From Prorocentrum cordatum (Eukaryota; Sar; Dinophyceae; Prorocentrales; Prorocentraceae): a stretch of 64,000 bases of DNA. Location: assembly GCA_963575745.1 (NCBI GenBank), contig CAUYUJ010018715.1, positions 649,699 to 713,698 of the forward strand, written 5' to 3'. The notes beneath the pieces were generated by a model. That model was given only the letters and a program-made list of their open reading frames with translations, did no database searches and had not been told where the DNA came from. Shown here one piece after another: positions 21,710 to 32,329 of this stretch. Positions within the stretch are counted from its first letter, which is position 1. Every line of letters starts with the position of its first letter. The translations under genes were made by a program, and so were the position numbers.

Positions 21710-21840
21710 GAGGGGGCAGCGGGAGGAGGAGGAGGAGGAGGGGGAGGAGGAGTGAACGCGGGGACCGTCTCTTCAAAACGAGGACCCATTCGCACAGGAT
21801 GGTCGGGGGAAAAACTATCGTAAGCCAATCGACTTGCGCG
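21710..21840 (+). repeat. Dispersed repeat shared with 58040-58150
   Basis: AGGGGGCAGCGGGAGGAGG, then a GAACGCGG block, then TCTCTTCAAAACGAGGACCCA. The same order occurs just downstream of RPL17. Confidence 0.65.
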
Positions 21841-21856
21841 TGGTGAAACTAGCTAA

Positions 21857-21968
21857 TGACCGATACTGCTACTCCCTGGACCTCTCCTGGGGTGCACTTT
21901 GATTCGGATTTCGAGGACAATCTGGCCGTGCCGAGAGGGCTCTCAAGGACAAGCAGCGGCATCGGTAT
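21857..21968. repeat. Short TIR element (CCGATACTGCTACT ends), copy 1
   Basis: Ends ACCGATACTGCTACT and AAGCAGCGGCATCGGT are imperfect inverted repeats. The body carries CTGGACCTCTCCTGGGGTGC and GGATTTCGAGG. Related bodies occur at 22015-22145, 32080-32165, 44213-44305, 46240-46345 and 48849-48950. Confidence 0.6.
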
Positions 21969-22012
21969 TTTTTCCTCCTCTGAGGGCTGGCGCCATCCAA
22001 CTCTACCAGAAG

Positions 22013-22147
22013 GTGCCGATACCGCTTCCCCCTTGACCTCTCCAGGAGTGCGTGACCAGAATTCCGAAACAAATCCAACGGTGGCGACGAGGGCCTCACA
22101 GGAGACCCGAAAAGGCGATAACGAGGAACGGGTAGCGGCATCGTTCG
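22013..22147. repeat. Short TIR element, copy 2
   Basis: Ends GCCGATACCGCT and GTAGCGGCATCG. The body has TTGACCTCTCCAGGAGTGCG, then CCAACGGTGGCGACGAGGGC. It lies about 45 bp from copy 1 in the same orientation. Confidence 0.6.
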
Positions 22148-22379
22148 GCAGCAAGTCATGAGAGCCTGTATACCTTCGTAACTGCATCGCTAGAATGCAT
22201 TAGCGTCGATGAGCGTCTGGGAATCGATGAGATGCACCGATCTAGCCTCGATGGTCGCCGATTAGCTCTGATCTAGCGTCGATCAGCGCCGATCCGCAAG
22301 AGCCAACAAGATGGCATGCGAGGCTCACACGAGTTGCCGCAGAGGTGTTGCTAATTACCTTTTCTCGGCGGCGCGCCCG

Positions 22380-22560
22380 AGGGGGGAAATAGGAGAAGCA
22401 GGCCTCCTCAGAAGGTTCGGAGGCTCTCCAGCCTTCTGAAGACTTGTCAAACAGTCTTCCCTGCAGACACAGAACACTTCTCGGCAGAGGGCTCCAGAGA
22501 AGCCCCGCCGCCTTATGAGAAGGCCTTCTCCTTCGCGTTTCCCCCCCTCGCTCGCCGCCG
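22380..22560. repeat. GAGAAGGCCTTCTC dispersed repeat, copy 2
   Basis: Same block order as 1571-1800 and 63140-63300, ending in CCCCCTCGCTCGCCGCCGA. Confidence 0.6.
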
Positions 22561-22814
22561 ACTTTCGGGGGCGCGCAAACATGGATGGATTAGCGATCCA
22601 TGGATTTGGAGCGCGGTCGCCAAATCCATGGACCGGGCGAGGCGCCCTCCACAATACAACATGCGGCCAGTGCCGCCTGCTTCGGCGGCGGAATTCCGCG
22701 GTTCCCCCTGGAAGCGGGACCCGTGGCTAATCTCGGACGTTGGCAGAACTGGGCTTGTTGAAACCTGGTTTAGTGATGTGTACCGGGGGGCGCCCCCCCC
22801 CCCGCGCCGTTCCG

Positions 22815-22955
22815 CGAACCGGAACTGCCGTCACCCGAAAAACATGAGTTACGGCAAACCTGGTGTAGTGAATCTGGCCAATGGAGGGGCCCCAGGGCCC
22901 TACCACTGACCGGGTCCCCTCACCCGGGGCCCTGGCTATACCCGATATGCCCGAT
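22815..22955 (+). repeat. Dispersed repeat shared with 25310-25465
   Basis: GAACTGCCGTCACCCGAA, then ACGGCAAACCTGG, CTGACCGGGTCCCCTCA and CTGGCTATACCCG. The second copy has the same blocks in the same order. Confidence 0.75.
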
Positions 22956-22984
22956 ACTCTACGCCCCCTGGATCCATGCTGGCG

Positions 22985-23140
22985 CTCGCTCCTCCTCATC
23001 CTTGTCTTCGTCGTCCTTGTCCTCCTCCTCCTTCTCCTCCGCCTCCTCTTCCTCCTCCTCTTCCTCCTCCTCCTCCTCGTCCTCTTCCTCCTCCTCCTCC
23101 TCGTCCTCCTCCTCGTCCTCCTCCTCCTCCTCGTCCTCCC
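22985..23140. repeat. (CTC)n pyrimidine tract
   Basis: About 150 bp of CTC/TCC with rare G. Confidence 0.9.
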
Positions 23141-23290
23141 GCGCCGAGGCTCCTCCGTGGGAGGCCCGTCGCCGCCCTCCGCGCCGATGGCGAATTCTGC
23201 CCGGTCCGCCAGCCGGCGCCGCGCGGCCCGCGCGTCGACCCTGGCCAGGTGGCCCAGCCGCCAGCGCCTCCGCCAAGGGCCCCCCCTCGG
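23141..23290 (-). other. Possible coding island, unproven
   Basis: Between a CTC tract and a GGA tract one minus frame reads an amphipathic helix-like stretch (LGHLARVDARAARRRLAD, RAEFAIGAEGGDG). It could be a small exon of an unknown gene, or chance in GC-rich DNA. Confidence 0.15.
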
Positions 23291-23292
23291 AG

Positions 23293-23361
23293 CGGAGGAG
23301 GAGGAGGAGGAGGAGGAGGAGGAGGAGGAGGAGGAGGAGGAGGAGGAGGAGGAGGAGGTGA
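23293..23361. repeat. (GGA)n microsatellite
   Basis: Almost perfect GGA repeat, complementary in kind to the CTC tract 150 bp upstream. Confidence 0.9.
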
Positions 23362-24345
23362 GGGTAAGGGCTCGCGTCGGAGAGGGGGGGGCGAGGAGGG
23401 GGGCATCTTTCGGCCTTCGTTTCGAGCGCCCCCTGGCGGGTGTTGCCAGAAGGGCCCCTGGCCCAGAGTACCCCTGGGATTCTCGGGGTGGCGCAGGCGG
23501 CCTCCAGGGCACCCCCTCGCGAGGCCCAGAGGGCTCCAGCGGCTCCAGAATGGAGCGAGACACTGGGGGCACCTTGGGCCAGGGGCGCTCCTCTCAACAC
23601 CCGACCCTTTTGGAGACAGGGAGGGGGGGGAAATGAGGATGAACCGGACTGGCGATGGCCAACGCACCGCAAGTCTCATCTCGGCGCGATGGCCAAGTAC
23701 GGCTAGAGACTGCGCCGCACATGCCACGGGCCCCCGCATCGGGCGTTGGCAGGACTGGGTTTAGGGGGAACTGACCTGACGAGATTCACCTGGAGACGCC
23801 CCCCCCCCGCCCCATTCCACACTGGCCTCAAGTCGGGCACGTCCCTCTGAAGGAGGAGTGTCCAAAAGTAATCAAAACTTATGTGGGGACGTTTTTTTTT
23901 GTTTTGTTTTTGTATATGTAAAAAAACACATTAATCTTGACAATAAAACAACCATGTTTGATTATGCTTGAACATGTTCTGGATTCTGCCCCACATGTTT
24001 CGTGGACTCTGCCGCGTCGCACCCGCGTCTCCTCATCCCTCCTCTCCTTCTCATTCCTCCTTCCCCCTCTCCTCCTGCTCCCTGAGCGCGGTCTCTATAC
24101 GGTCCAGGCACAGAAAGTGTGGCAGGGGTGGCAATGTGACGCGGTGGACATCAGGAAGCGTCACCCCACCCGCGTGCGGTTCTTGGGGTTACGGTTTCCC
24201 CCCTCCTCACCCTTCCTTACCTCTCCTCGTCACTCCTCCTCCACACTCGAAACACACACACACATACGCTCACACCCATAAGCACACCTCCTCCTGACGC
24301 ATCACACGCATCAGACGCATGCAACACACGCACGGCGGGCTCGCA
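23362..24345. other. No gene recognised
   Basis: Contains a more AT-rich segment at 23870-23960 and a short CA run near 24250-24280. No domain or RNA recognised. Confidence 0.4.
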
Positions 24346-24349
24346 GAAT

Positions 24350-25015
24350 GTGGCACACGTGGCCCTTCCTCGACACCACAGAGGGTGGCGTTGGCGGTGG
24401 GAGCGCTCTGCGTTTCGGGCTCGCAGAGCGTGGCAGGCGTGGCACTTCGTTGACACCACCGGGGAATGCGCTGTGGGTGGGCGCGCAAAGCGTGGCAGGC
24501 GTGGCACATCCTCGGCACCACAAGGGTGCGCGCTGTGGGTGGGAGCGCTATCCGTTTCGGACTTGCAAGGCGCGGCAGTCGTGGCACGTCCTCGACACCA
24601 CAAAGAGGCGCGCTGTGGGTGGGAGTGCTATCCGTTTCGGGCTCGCAAGGCGTGGCAGGCGTGGTGCTTCCTCAACACCACAAAAGGGCGCGCTGGTGGT
24701 GGGAGCGCTATCCGTTTCGGGCTCGCACAACATGTCAGGCGTGGATTTCCTCGACACCACAGGTGGTGCGCTTGTGGTGGGAGCGCTGTCCGTTTCGGGT
24801 TCGCACAGCGTGGCAGGCGTGGATTTCCTCTACACCACAGGGAGTGCGCTGGGGGAGGTTCCCTGACCGTTTCGGGCTCGCAGTGCGTGGCAGGCGTGGC
24901 ATTTCCTCGACACCACAGAAGGTGCGCTGAGGGTGGTCTCCGTATCCGATTCGGGCTTGCAAAGCGCTTGGCAGGCGCAGCACTTCCTCGATACCACAAG
25001 GGGTGGTCTCTGAGC
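24350..25015 (+). repeat. Minisatellite, ~78-80 bp unit
   Basis: About eight units built from TTTCGGGCTCGCA, AG-GTGGCAGGCGTGG, TTCCTCGACACCACA and GCGCTGTGGGTGGGAGCGCT. Open frames in several registers follow from the repeat. Confidence 0.9.
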
Positions 25016-25076
25016 GCGGCATCGACTCTTTGCGCGACGTGGAAGGCACAGCCCGCTGGTGGGGTCAAAGTGGCGG

Positions 25077-25316
25077 TTAGCCGATGACGCCCAGACTTTG
25101 CCCTTCCTGGACCGCCACAGGGTACTGAGGCTCCCAAGGCTTGACCGGCGCCACCAACGGTATCGGCGAAGCAACGGCCACCTGCACAATTCCCGCAAGT
25201 TTCACGTCAACTATCGTCACGCCCGACATGTTAAAAAAGATGTGGGGTTCCTCGGTAGCGTAATTTCCATTTGTCCTCCAAAATCCGCGTGTAGGAATAC
25301 ATGCCCGACCTAACAC
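25077..25316 (-). CDS. Unrecognised small ORF, 79 aa
   Basis: This stretch is less biased than most of the window and its translation looks protein-like: mixed composition with a Val/Ile/Ala/Pro-rich second half (VTIVDVKLAGIVQVAVASP, IPLVAPVKPWEPQYPV). It begins at an ATG and is not part of a tandem array. I do not recognise it. It may be a fragment of a decayed gene or chance. Confidence 0.2.
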   Translation of the reverse strand: MLGRACIPTRGFWRTNGNYATEEPHIFFNMSGVTIVDVKLAGIVQVAVASPIPLVAPVKPWEPQYPVAVQEGQSLGVIG

Positions 25317-25465
25317 TGGCCAGAACTGCCGTCACCCGAAGAGACACCAACTACGGCAGACTTGGTTTGATGATTCCGGTTAACTTTGGAGGCTTCGGGT
25401 CCCAATTCACTGACCGGCTCCCCTCAACAGGGCTCCTGGCTATACCCGCCCTGAGGAGCGAGGAC
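25310..25465 (+). repeat. Dispersed repeat shared with 22815-22955
   Basis: Second copy (CAGAACTGCCGTCACCCGAA, CTACGGCAGACTTGG, CTGACCGGCTCCCCTCA, CTGGCTATACCCG). Confidence 0.75.
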
Positions 25466-25935
25466 AGATATACAGTCGAGCTTAAGTGGCGAGGACGCGC
25501 GAGAGGACCCAAGACCCTTTCGAGGGCCGCACTGCCACAGCAATGTGGAAGGTACTGGTCGCTGAACGCAGGACACAAGATCGACCTACGAATCAAATTC
25601 GACCGTAAGCCAAGATGCTTGCATACAGCACACGGCAGGTCCGTGTCGCGTCGACCCTGGTGTTGGCTCCTGGCCGCCGCCGGTGTTCATCGGTGAACGC
25701 CCGCGGCGGGGTCGCCGCTGGTCGACACGATGCGAACCTACCGTAGATTTAAACTTCCAGAGTCTCGGCGGGGCCCCCGTGAGCGTGGGCAACTTTTGAG
25801 TACAGGAATGTTCTCAAACACCAGGTGCAGCTCGGTGGCGCCATCGTCCCTGACGGACTCGAGCTGATCCCCCAAGTAGGCTGCGGAACAGGAGACAGGA
25901 GACCATGGTGAGAGAAAACTTCCGAGGACTCGGCG
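25466..25935. other. No gene recognised
   Basis: No domain or repeat partner noticed. Confidence 0.35.
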
Positions 25936-25940
25936 ATGGG

Positions 25941-26388
25941 ATGAAGACTGGCACGTGTAGAACAACCCTTGAAGGAATTCAGCAACAAAACACACGGTGT
26001 CCAGGACACTTCGAAGGAGAGAGCACCTGCATAGATATCGACGTTCGGGGGTCCGCTCGGATTCCCTGGATTAGATGTTTAGCGCTTCGCGCGGATTTCT
26101 TGGATCCGCGCTGGGCCCGCCTGGCGGCGCCTCTGGTGCCGCCCCTGGCGCGCTCCGCGCGCCAGGGGGGGGGGGCCCAGCCCAGATCCAAGAAATCCGC
26201 GAGGAGCGCCAAAGGTTTATGCGTATGGCGTGTGTTCTTCTTCTAGCCAAGGGAGTCCGAGCGGACCTCCAGGAGTCGATGTTTACGCAGGTGCTCTCTT
26301 CTTCGAAATGTGAAATGCGAAGTGTCCTGGACGCCGTGTTGCTTGGCTGAATTCCTTCAAGAGTTGTTCTCCACGTGCCAGTCTTCAT
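25941..26388. mobile_element. Foldback transposon with a second foldback inside
   Basis: Outer arms of about 125-145 bp (ATGAAGACTGGCACGTG at 25941; complement ending GTCTTCAT at 26388) share the blocks GAAGGAATTCAGC, GTCCAGGACACTTCG and GAGAGCACCTGC. Inside them, 26075-26235 is a palindromic copy of the dispersed CTTGGATC/GCTGGGCCC foldback family. The arms match with few differences. No transposase. Confidence 0.8.
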
Positions 26389-26429
26389 GCCGTTGCGATG
26401 GATCGGCGCTGGGACCACCATCCCCCCAA

Positions 26430-26612
26430 AAAAGAAGGAGACGAAGAAGAAGACGAAGAAGAAGACGACGAACTTGAGGAGGAGGGGGAGAATGAGGAGG
26501 AGGAGGAGGAGGAGGAAGAGAAGGGGGAGGAGGAGGAGGAGGAGGAGGAGGAGGAGGAGGAGGAGAGGACGAGGAGGAGGAGAAGGAGGAGGAAGAAGAG
26601 CAGGAGGAGGAG
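26430..26612. repeat. GAA/GGA purine tract
   Basis: Begins AGAAGGAGACGAAGAAGAAGA, then becomes GGA repeats. Plus frames are Glu- or Arg-rich. Confidence 0.9.
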
Positions 26613-26817
26613 GAATCCTGGTGGGATTCGTCAAGGCCCTGGCTCGCAGCGCTCAGGTTTAAGGGGCCCTGGCCTCTTGGCGTCGCTGTCCTGCCGGTCC
26701 AGCTCGGCTATCTCGCTGAGCGTGGCCTGGCAGGGGCCCAGACGACCAAGACATCCGATGAATCTCCTTTCCCAACAATCCTGTGCTGTTGAGTCTTCGC
26801 CTCGAAGAGACAGCGCC

Positions 26818-26905
26818 CCGCGTTCTCCTCCTCCTCCTCCTCCTGCTGCTCCTCCTCCTCCTCCTCCTCCTTCTCCTCCTCCTCCTCCCACTGCCCCTCC
26901 TCCTG
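26818..26905. repeat. (CTC)n pyrimidine tract
   Basis: CTCCTC with CTG interruptions, at the edge of array B. Confidence 0.85.
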
Positions 26906-26959
26906 CTCCTCGCTCCTCTCCTCCCTGCCTCTGCCCTCCGCACCAGTCATCCATCTCGG

Positions 26960-28450
26960 CACATCCCTCACACGCTTCGTGGCCCCATAGAAAGCTCCAC
27001 CGAAGGCCCCAGTGGCTGCGTTCGCATGCGCCCAGCACGGCCAATTCGGCGACCCCCTCGCACGCTTCGTGGCCCCACAGGGAGCTCCATCGAATGCCAC
27101 TGCGGCTTCGCATGCGCCCTCCGCACCCATGTAGGCACACCACTCACACGTTCCGAGGCCCCGTAGAGAGCTCCACCCGACAGCTCCAGTCGCTGCGTTC
27201 GTATGCGCCCATCGTGCCGAAGTCGCCACACCCCATCACACGTTTCGTGGTCCCATAGGGAGCTACATCGAAGGCCTCAGTGGCTGCGTTCGCGTGCGCT
27301 CGCTCACCGTACCGATTTGGGCACACCCCTCAAGCGTTCTGTGGCCCCATGGGGCGCTCTACCGAAGGCCCCAACGGCTGCGAACGCGCCCACCGCACCG
27401 ATTCCGGCATTTTCGTCACACGATTCGTGGCGCGATAGGGAGCACCACCGAAGGCCCCAGCGGCTGCATTCGCATGCGCCCTTCGCACCGTTGCAGGCAC
27501 ACCCCTTCATACGTTTCATGGCCCCGTGAGGATCCGCCGAAGGCCCCAGTGGCTGCGTTCGCATGCGCCCACCGCACTCATGTTGACACACCACATCACA
27601 CGTTTCGTGCCCGAGCTCCACCGAAGGCCCCAGTGGCCGCGTTCGCATGCGCCCTCCGAACCTATGTCAGCACAACCCCCCATACGTTCCGTGCCTCCAG
27701 AAGGAGCTCCACCGAAGTCTCCACCGGCTGCGTTCGCATGCGCCCACCGCAACCATGTCCAGACCCCCCACACGTTTCGTGGCCCCATAGAAAGCTCCAC
27801 CGAAGGCCCCAATGGCTGCATTCGCATGCGCCCACCGAACCGATTCCGGCATTCCCGTCACACCATTCGTGGCGCAATAGGGAGCTCCACCGAAGGCCCC
27901 AATGCCTGCGTTCGCATGCGCCCAGCACGGCCATTCCTGCGACCCCCTCGCACGCTTCGTGGCCCCACAGGGAGCTCCATCGAAGGCCCCTGTGGCTTCG
28001 CATGCGCCCTCCACACCCATGTAGGCACACCGCTCACACGTTCCGTGGCCCCGTAGAGAGCTCCACCGACAGCCCCATAGGGAGTCCCACCGAAGGCTCC
28101 AGTGGCTGCGTTCGCATGCGCACACCGCACCGATTTCGGTATCCCCCTCACACGTATCGTGGTCACGTCGAGAGCTCCACCGAAAGCCCCAGCGGCCGCG
28201 TTCGCATGCGCCCATCGTGTCGATGTCGGCACTACCCTCACACGCTTCGTGCCTCCATAGGGAACTCCACCGAAGGCCCCAGTGGCAGCGTTCGCTTGCG
28301 CACACCGCACCCATGTCAACACCCCGCGAACGCTTCGTGGCCCCATAAGAAATTCCACCGAAGGTCCCAATGGCTGCGTTCGCATGCGCCCTCCGCGCCC
28401 ATTCCGGTACACTCCTCACACGCTCCGTGGCCCCCTAGGGAGCTCCACCG
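26960..28450 (-). repeat. Minisatellite array B (about 90 bp unit)
   Basis: About 17 units of TTCGTGGCCCCATAGGGAGC, TCCACCGAAGGCCCCAGTGG and GTTCGCATGCGCCCACCGCA. This is the reverse complement of the core of array A, with a different spacer. GAGCTC and GCATGC are kept in most units. A frame of several hundred codons is open through it. Confidence 0.95.
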
Positions 28451-28639
28451 AAGACGAGGTTCAAAGCTGCGGTATCAACAACTGCAAATCGCCAGGCTGA
28501 TGTTTCATCGCGGCGTGTTTTTCCTCGAGTGCATCAAGTGTTGCCCAAACAAACACCCAGGTAGGCGGGCAGGGCCTCCGAGGCTGCGGATCAAACATGT
28601 CGGATCGAAGCTTGGCAAGAGGCGCGGCAGGACCACCAC

Positions 28640-29125
28640 CAGCGCGAGGAGCCAGAGGAGGAAGGGGAGGAGGAGGAGGAGGAGGAGGAGGAGGAGGAGG
28701 AGGAGGAGGAGGAGGAGGAGGAGGAGGAGGGAGGAGGAGGAGGAGGAGGAGAGGGAGGAGGAGGAGGAGGAGGGGGAGGAGGAGGAGGAGGAGGAGGAGG
28801 AGAGGAGGGGGAGGAGGAGGAGGGGGAGGAGGAGGAGGAGGAGGAGGAGGAGGAGGAGAGGAAGGATGAGGAGGAGGAGGAGGAGGATGAGGAGGAGGAG
28901 GAGGAGGAGGAGGAGGAGGGGGAGGAGGAGGGGGGGGGGAAGGGGGAGGAGGAGGAGGAGGAGGAGGAGGAGGAGGAGGAGGGGAGGAGGAGGAGGAGGA
29001 GGAGGAGGAGGAGGAGGAGAGGAGGAGGAGGAGGAGGAGAAGGAGAATGAGGAGGAGGAGGAGGAGGAGGAGGAGGAGGAGGAGGAGGAGGAGGAGGAGG
29101 AGGAGGAGGGGGAGGAGGAGGAGGA

Positions 29126-29156
<31 letters not shown>

Positions 29157-29330
29157 AGGAGGAGGAGGAGGAGGGAGGAGGAGGAGGAGGAGGAGGAGGA
29201 GGAGGAGGAGGAGGAGGAAAGGAGGAGGGGGAGGAGGAGGAGGAGGAGGAGGAGGAGGAGGAGGGAGGAGGAGGAGGAGGAGGAGGGGGAGGATGAGGAG
29301 GAGGATGAGGAGGAGGAGGACGAGGAAGTC
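28640..29330. repeat. Giant (GGA)n tract, about 690 bp
   Basis: Essentially unbroken purine on the plus strand: GGA units with rare GAT, GAA or G-run variants. It is the longest homopurine stretch in the window and creates long Glu-, Arg- or Gly-only frames and Leu/Pro/Ser frames opposite. It runs directly into the RNase H remnant. Confidence 0.97.
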
Positions 29331-30216
29331 GCCGTGTTCGCGGGTGGTCTTGAGGGCCCTGTGCAGTGCATCGATCGGGCTGAGCTGATGGCCCTCCTGC
29401 AAGGACTCAGGGCTGCTCGGCCTCCCGCTGTTTTTCACAGTGACAGCGAATTTGTCGTGGACGGTCTCTCGAGGCGAGGCAAATTTCAGTGCACTGACCC
29501 ACGCAGTGCTCATGCAGATCTCTGGGAGTTGGTGTGGGCTCGGGTCGAGGTCTGGGGTGGTCTCGGTGGGGGGGGACCTCTGGATTGTCAAAGTCAAGAG
29601 CCATGTCACTCTCGAGCAACGACGCGCATCGAGTCTGTCGGTCCGTGTTTTGTGTTGGCAATGAGCGCGCCGACCACTGGGCCAGGAAGGTTGCCAGTGG
29701 GGGGAGGATCGATCGAGCCCATCGGCAGCGCTACCGACAGGCCACCGCGCTCGTTTCCAGTGTGGCCAGCCAGGTGGCCAAAGCAAGTGCCCGTCAGGTT
29801 CGGTTCGACCGCGAGCACCTGTCCAAAGTGCAACTGCAGGCCGCACGCCGCGCCCGCAAGGAGGCGCGTGCGGCCGCAACTGCCCCCGCCGCCGCCGCCG
29901 CCCCCTCTCCTCCTACCGTGCCCCTGAGGTCGGAGGGTGGGAGAGCTCGGGTGGTGGACGGCGGGCATGCATTGCGCAGGTGGGTGAGCAATGCCAGTTT
30001 TGTTAACGGGGTGGTTTGCGCCCATTGTGGCGCCTGCACGGATGTCGGTGGCCAGGTCCTCAAACTTGGCAGGAGTTGCGGCCCGCCTGGAGTCTGGGGG
30101 AGGAGGGTTCTCTCAGGCTTCGAGAAGGGTCGAGTGTTGTACAGGGGTAAGTGGATCACCGTTGAAGTGCGGCCCTTTGATCTCTCCCAGTCAGCTGCGG
30201 CCTCACAGGTGGTTTG
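29331..30216 (+). pseudogene. Retroelement RNase H and zinc-binding tail, 5' truncated
   Basis: RNase H pieces in order: DRAELMALLQGLRAARPP (catalytic Glu) and VFHSDSEFVVDGL (Asp), then HADLWELVWARV. After a frameshift at a G run (29569-29576) comes DLWIVKVKSHVTLEQRR, and after a second shift near 29620 SVFCVGNERADHWARK (last Asp). The first DGS motif is absent: the GGA tract begins where it should be. The tail has VVCAHCGACTD and LKLGRSC, a CxxC...C candidate zinc site, and ends at TGA 30214-30216. Confidence 0.65.
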
Positions 30217-30284
30217 ATCGTGAGGGGTCTATGAGCAGGTGAGGTTAGGTCACACTAACCTTTTTGGTCGCAATGTGAGTCGTC

Positions 30285-30530
30285 AGGAGGAGGAGGAGGA
30301 GGAGGAGGAGGAGGAGGAGGAGCCAGAAAGGGGGTCTGCCACCTCCGAGGAGGGGGCTCCTCGCGGCGCGCCCCTCCCCCCCCCTGCTCATGCCATCCCC
30401 CTCCATCCACAGCTCGGGGATGCACCGAGCGGGCCTCCTCGGTGGAACCAGACACCCTTGGGCAATGCAAAATAATCATGACGAGAGGTTTCTCGCTATG
30501 TTCGGCCTCCGGGGGCCCTACCCGTCCTCG
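30285..30530 (+). repeat. ~240-bp direct repeat, partner of 31600-31845
   Basis: GGA tract, then AGCCAGA, CCACCTCCGAGGAGGGGGCT, CAGCTCGGG, CTTGGGCAATGCAAAA and CGCT-TGTTCGGCCTCC, in the same order in both copies. The two lie 1.3 kb apart. Confidence 0.85.
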
Positions 30531-30599
30531 GGAGTGTTAATAAGGAGCTCCACCGAAGGCTCCAGTGGCGGCAGGACCACAACCAGCGCGAGGAGCCAG

Positions 30600-30850
30600 A
30601 GGAGGAGGAGGAGGCGGAGGAGGAGGAGGAGGAGGAGGAGACGGAGACGGAGACGGAGGGGGAGGAGGAGGAGGAGGAGGAGGAGGAGGAGGAGGAGGAG
30701 GAGAGGAGGAGGAGGAGGAGGAGGAGGAGAGGAGGAGGAGGAGGAGGAGGAGGAGGAGGAGGAGAGGAGGAGGAGGAGAGGGAGTAGGAGGAGGAGGAGG
30801 AGGAGGAGGAGGAGGAGGAGGAGAAGGAGGAGGAGGAGGGGAAGGGGGAA
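30600..30850. repeat. (GGA)n purine tract
   Basis: About 250 bp of GGA with a GACGGA patch. It is preceded by GGAGCTCCACCGAAGG, an isolated half unit of minisatellite array B, and by GCGCGAGGAGCCAGAGGAGG, which also precedes the 28640 tract. Confidence 0.9.
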
Positions 30851-30959
30851 CAAGGTAGGTGCGCTCGCGTCATATCTGACATCCTACCCCTCCCTCCCAT
30901 CCCTTACCATGGCGTAGATCCCCTCTCTACTCGCACAGTTGGATGTCGAGCAGGGCACT

Positions 30960-31450
30960 GATCCCGAAAGGGTACGCGATGAATTGTAGAGCACGGCATG
31001 GCATGGCGTAGAAGAGCACCGCACAGCGTAGTGTGTCACAGCATGGCGTGGCGTGGTGTAGTGAAGACTTGCATCACAAAGCTTTGCAACGCAAAGCATG
31101 GCATCGCACAGCGGCCCCGAACATAACATTGCATAGCATGGCGTTGAAGTTCAAAGCGTAGCATGGCATAGCATGACGTGGCACTTACGCACTGGATATG
31201 ACAGCTGCAGCTGAAGACATGGCATCGCGCAGCGGAACGCAACCTAGCATTGCATTGCATGCCGGGGCATGGCACTGGAAATGACGCCAACGCTGCAGCG
31301 GGAGCACGATTCGGAACGAGCGGAAGCGCGGAAATGAGGCCACCGCTGCAGCGGGAGCACGATTCGGAACGAGCCGAAGCACGGAAATGAGGCCAGCGCT
31401 GCAGCGTGAGCACGATTCGGAACGAGCGGACGCCCGAAAATGAAGCCCGC
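30960..31450. repeat. GCATGGCATAGC and 52-bp tandem repeats
   Basis: 30985-31270 is a degenerate array of CATGGCATAGCATGGCGT-type words. 31275-31450 has about four units of roughly 50 bp with CGCTGCAGCG-GAGCACGATT and CGGAACGAGC-GAAGC. Confidence 0.8.
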
Positions 31451-31599
31451 GCCTAAGCGAGAACATCATTTTGAAAAAAAACAAGAAAAAACACAACTGC
31501 GGGAAATCCGGTGTAAAAAACAATACGCGGAGGGGTGCCCGCTATCTTCCGCACGCCATCAGGGGATGGATGAGAGTAGTATTCATATTGTGTAATTGT

Positions 31600-31845
31600 G
31601 GAGGAGGAGGAGGACGAGGAGGAGGAGGAGCCAGAGAGGGGGGTCCGCCACCTCCGAGGAGGGGGCTCCTCGTGGCGTGCCCCTCCCCACCCCCGCTCAA
31701 GCCGTCCCCCTTCATCCTCAGCTCGGGAAAGCACCGAGGGGGCCTCCTCCTCGGTAGACCCAGACCCCCTTGGGCAATGCAAAACATCATGGCGGGAGGT
31801 TCCTCGCTGTGTTCGGCCTCCAGGGGCCCTTGCCGGGCCTCGGGA
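31600..31845 (+). repeat. ~240-bp direct repeat, partner of 30285-30530
   Basis: Second copy (see there). Confidence 0.85.
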
Positions 31846-31929
31846 GCGTGACAAACCGACCCAGGATGCAAAGCCGGTCCAGGGGAATGGGTCGAGACCT
31901 CGGAGGGTCGACGCTCTGAGAAAGTCATG

Positions 31930-32078
31930 ACGCCAGGGGTCTGGGATGGCGGCGCCCCTGCTCCTGGCGGCGCCGCCTGCTTCCTTCCCGCTGGCAGCCT
32001 GCAGGTCCTCGCACAGCCGGTCGTACGCGCCCTGCGCCTCGGCGACCTCGTGGCGGAGCTCCTCGGAGAGGAGCGGGA
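31930..32078 (-). other. Possible coiled-coil coding island, unproven
   Basis: One minus frame reads LPLLSEELRHEVAEAQGAY, then DRLCEDLQAASGKEAGG, a heptad-like amphipathic helix. It lies between a TGACGCCAGG repeat block and a short TIR element. It could be an exon of an unrecognised gene; no splice context was provable. Confidence 0.2.
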
Positions 32079-32079
32079 G

Positions 32080-32165
32080 GTGCCGATACCAGGGCTCTGC
32101 TGGGGCGCGCTCTGACCAGGATCTCGAGGGGAAACCACTCGTGGCGACGAGGGCTCCCCGGACCT
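32080..32165. repeat. Short TIR element family, partial copy
   Basis: GGTGCCGATACC end plus CTGGGGCGCGCTCTGACCAG, GATCTCGAGG and GTGGCGACGAGGGC body blocks. Confidence 0.55.
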
Positions 32166-32329
32166 CGGCATCCCCTTGCCCCTCCGACTCTACCCTGCTG
32201 GTGAAGGAAATGCGCCCGCTCAACGGCCCGGGGGCCTGTGTAAGATCACGGGTTGCACGTTTGCGAATTCTAGCTCGCGCGCGCGTGGCGGCCCCTGGGA
32301 GTCCCCGAAACCCGGGAGACTCCCGGCAA

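Noticed and set aside
27294-29927. An 877-codon open frame on the plus strand
   Set aside because: It is a concatenation of minisatellite B, a (GGA)n tract and an RNase H fragment. Only the last ~85 residues resemble a protein.
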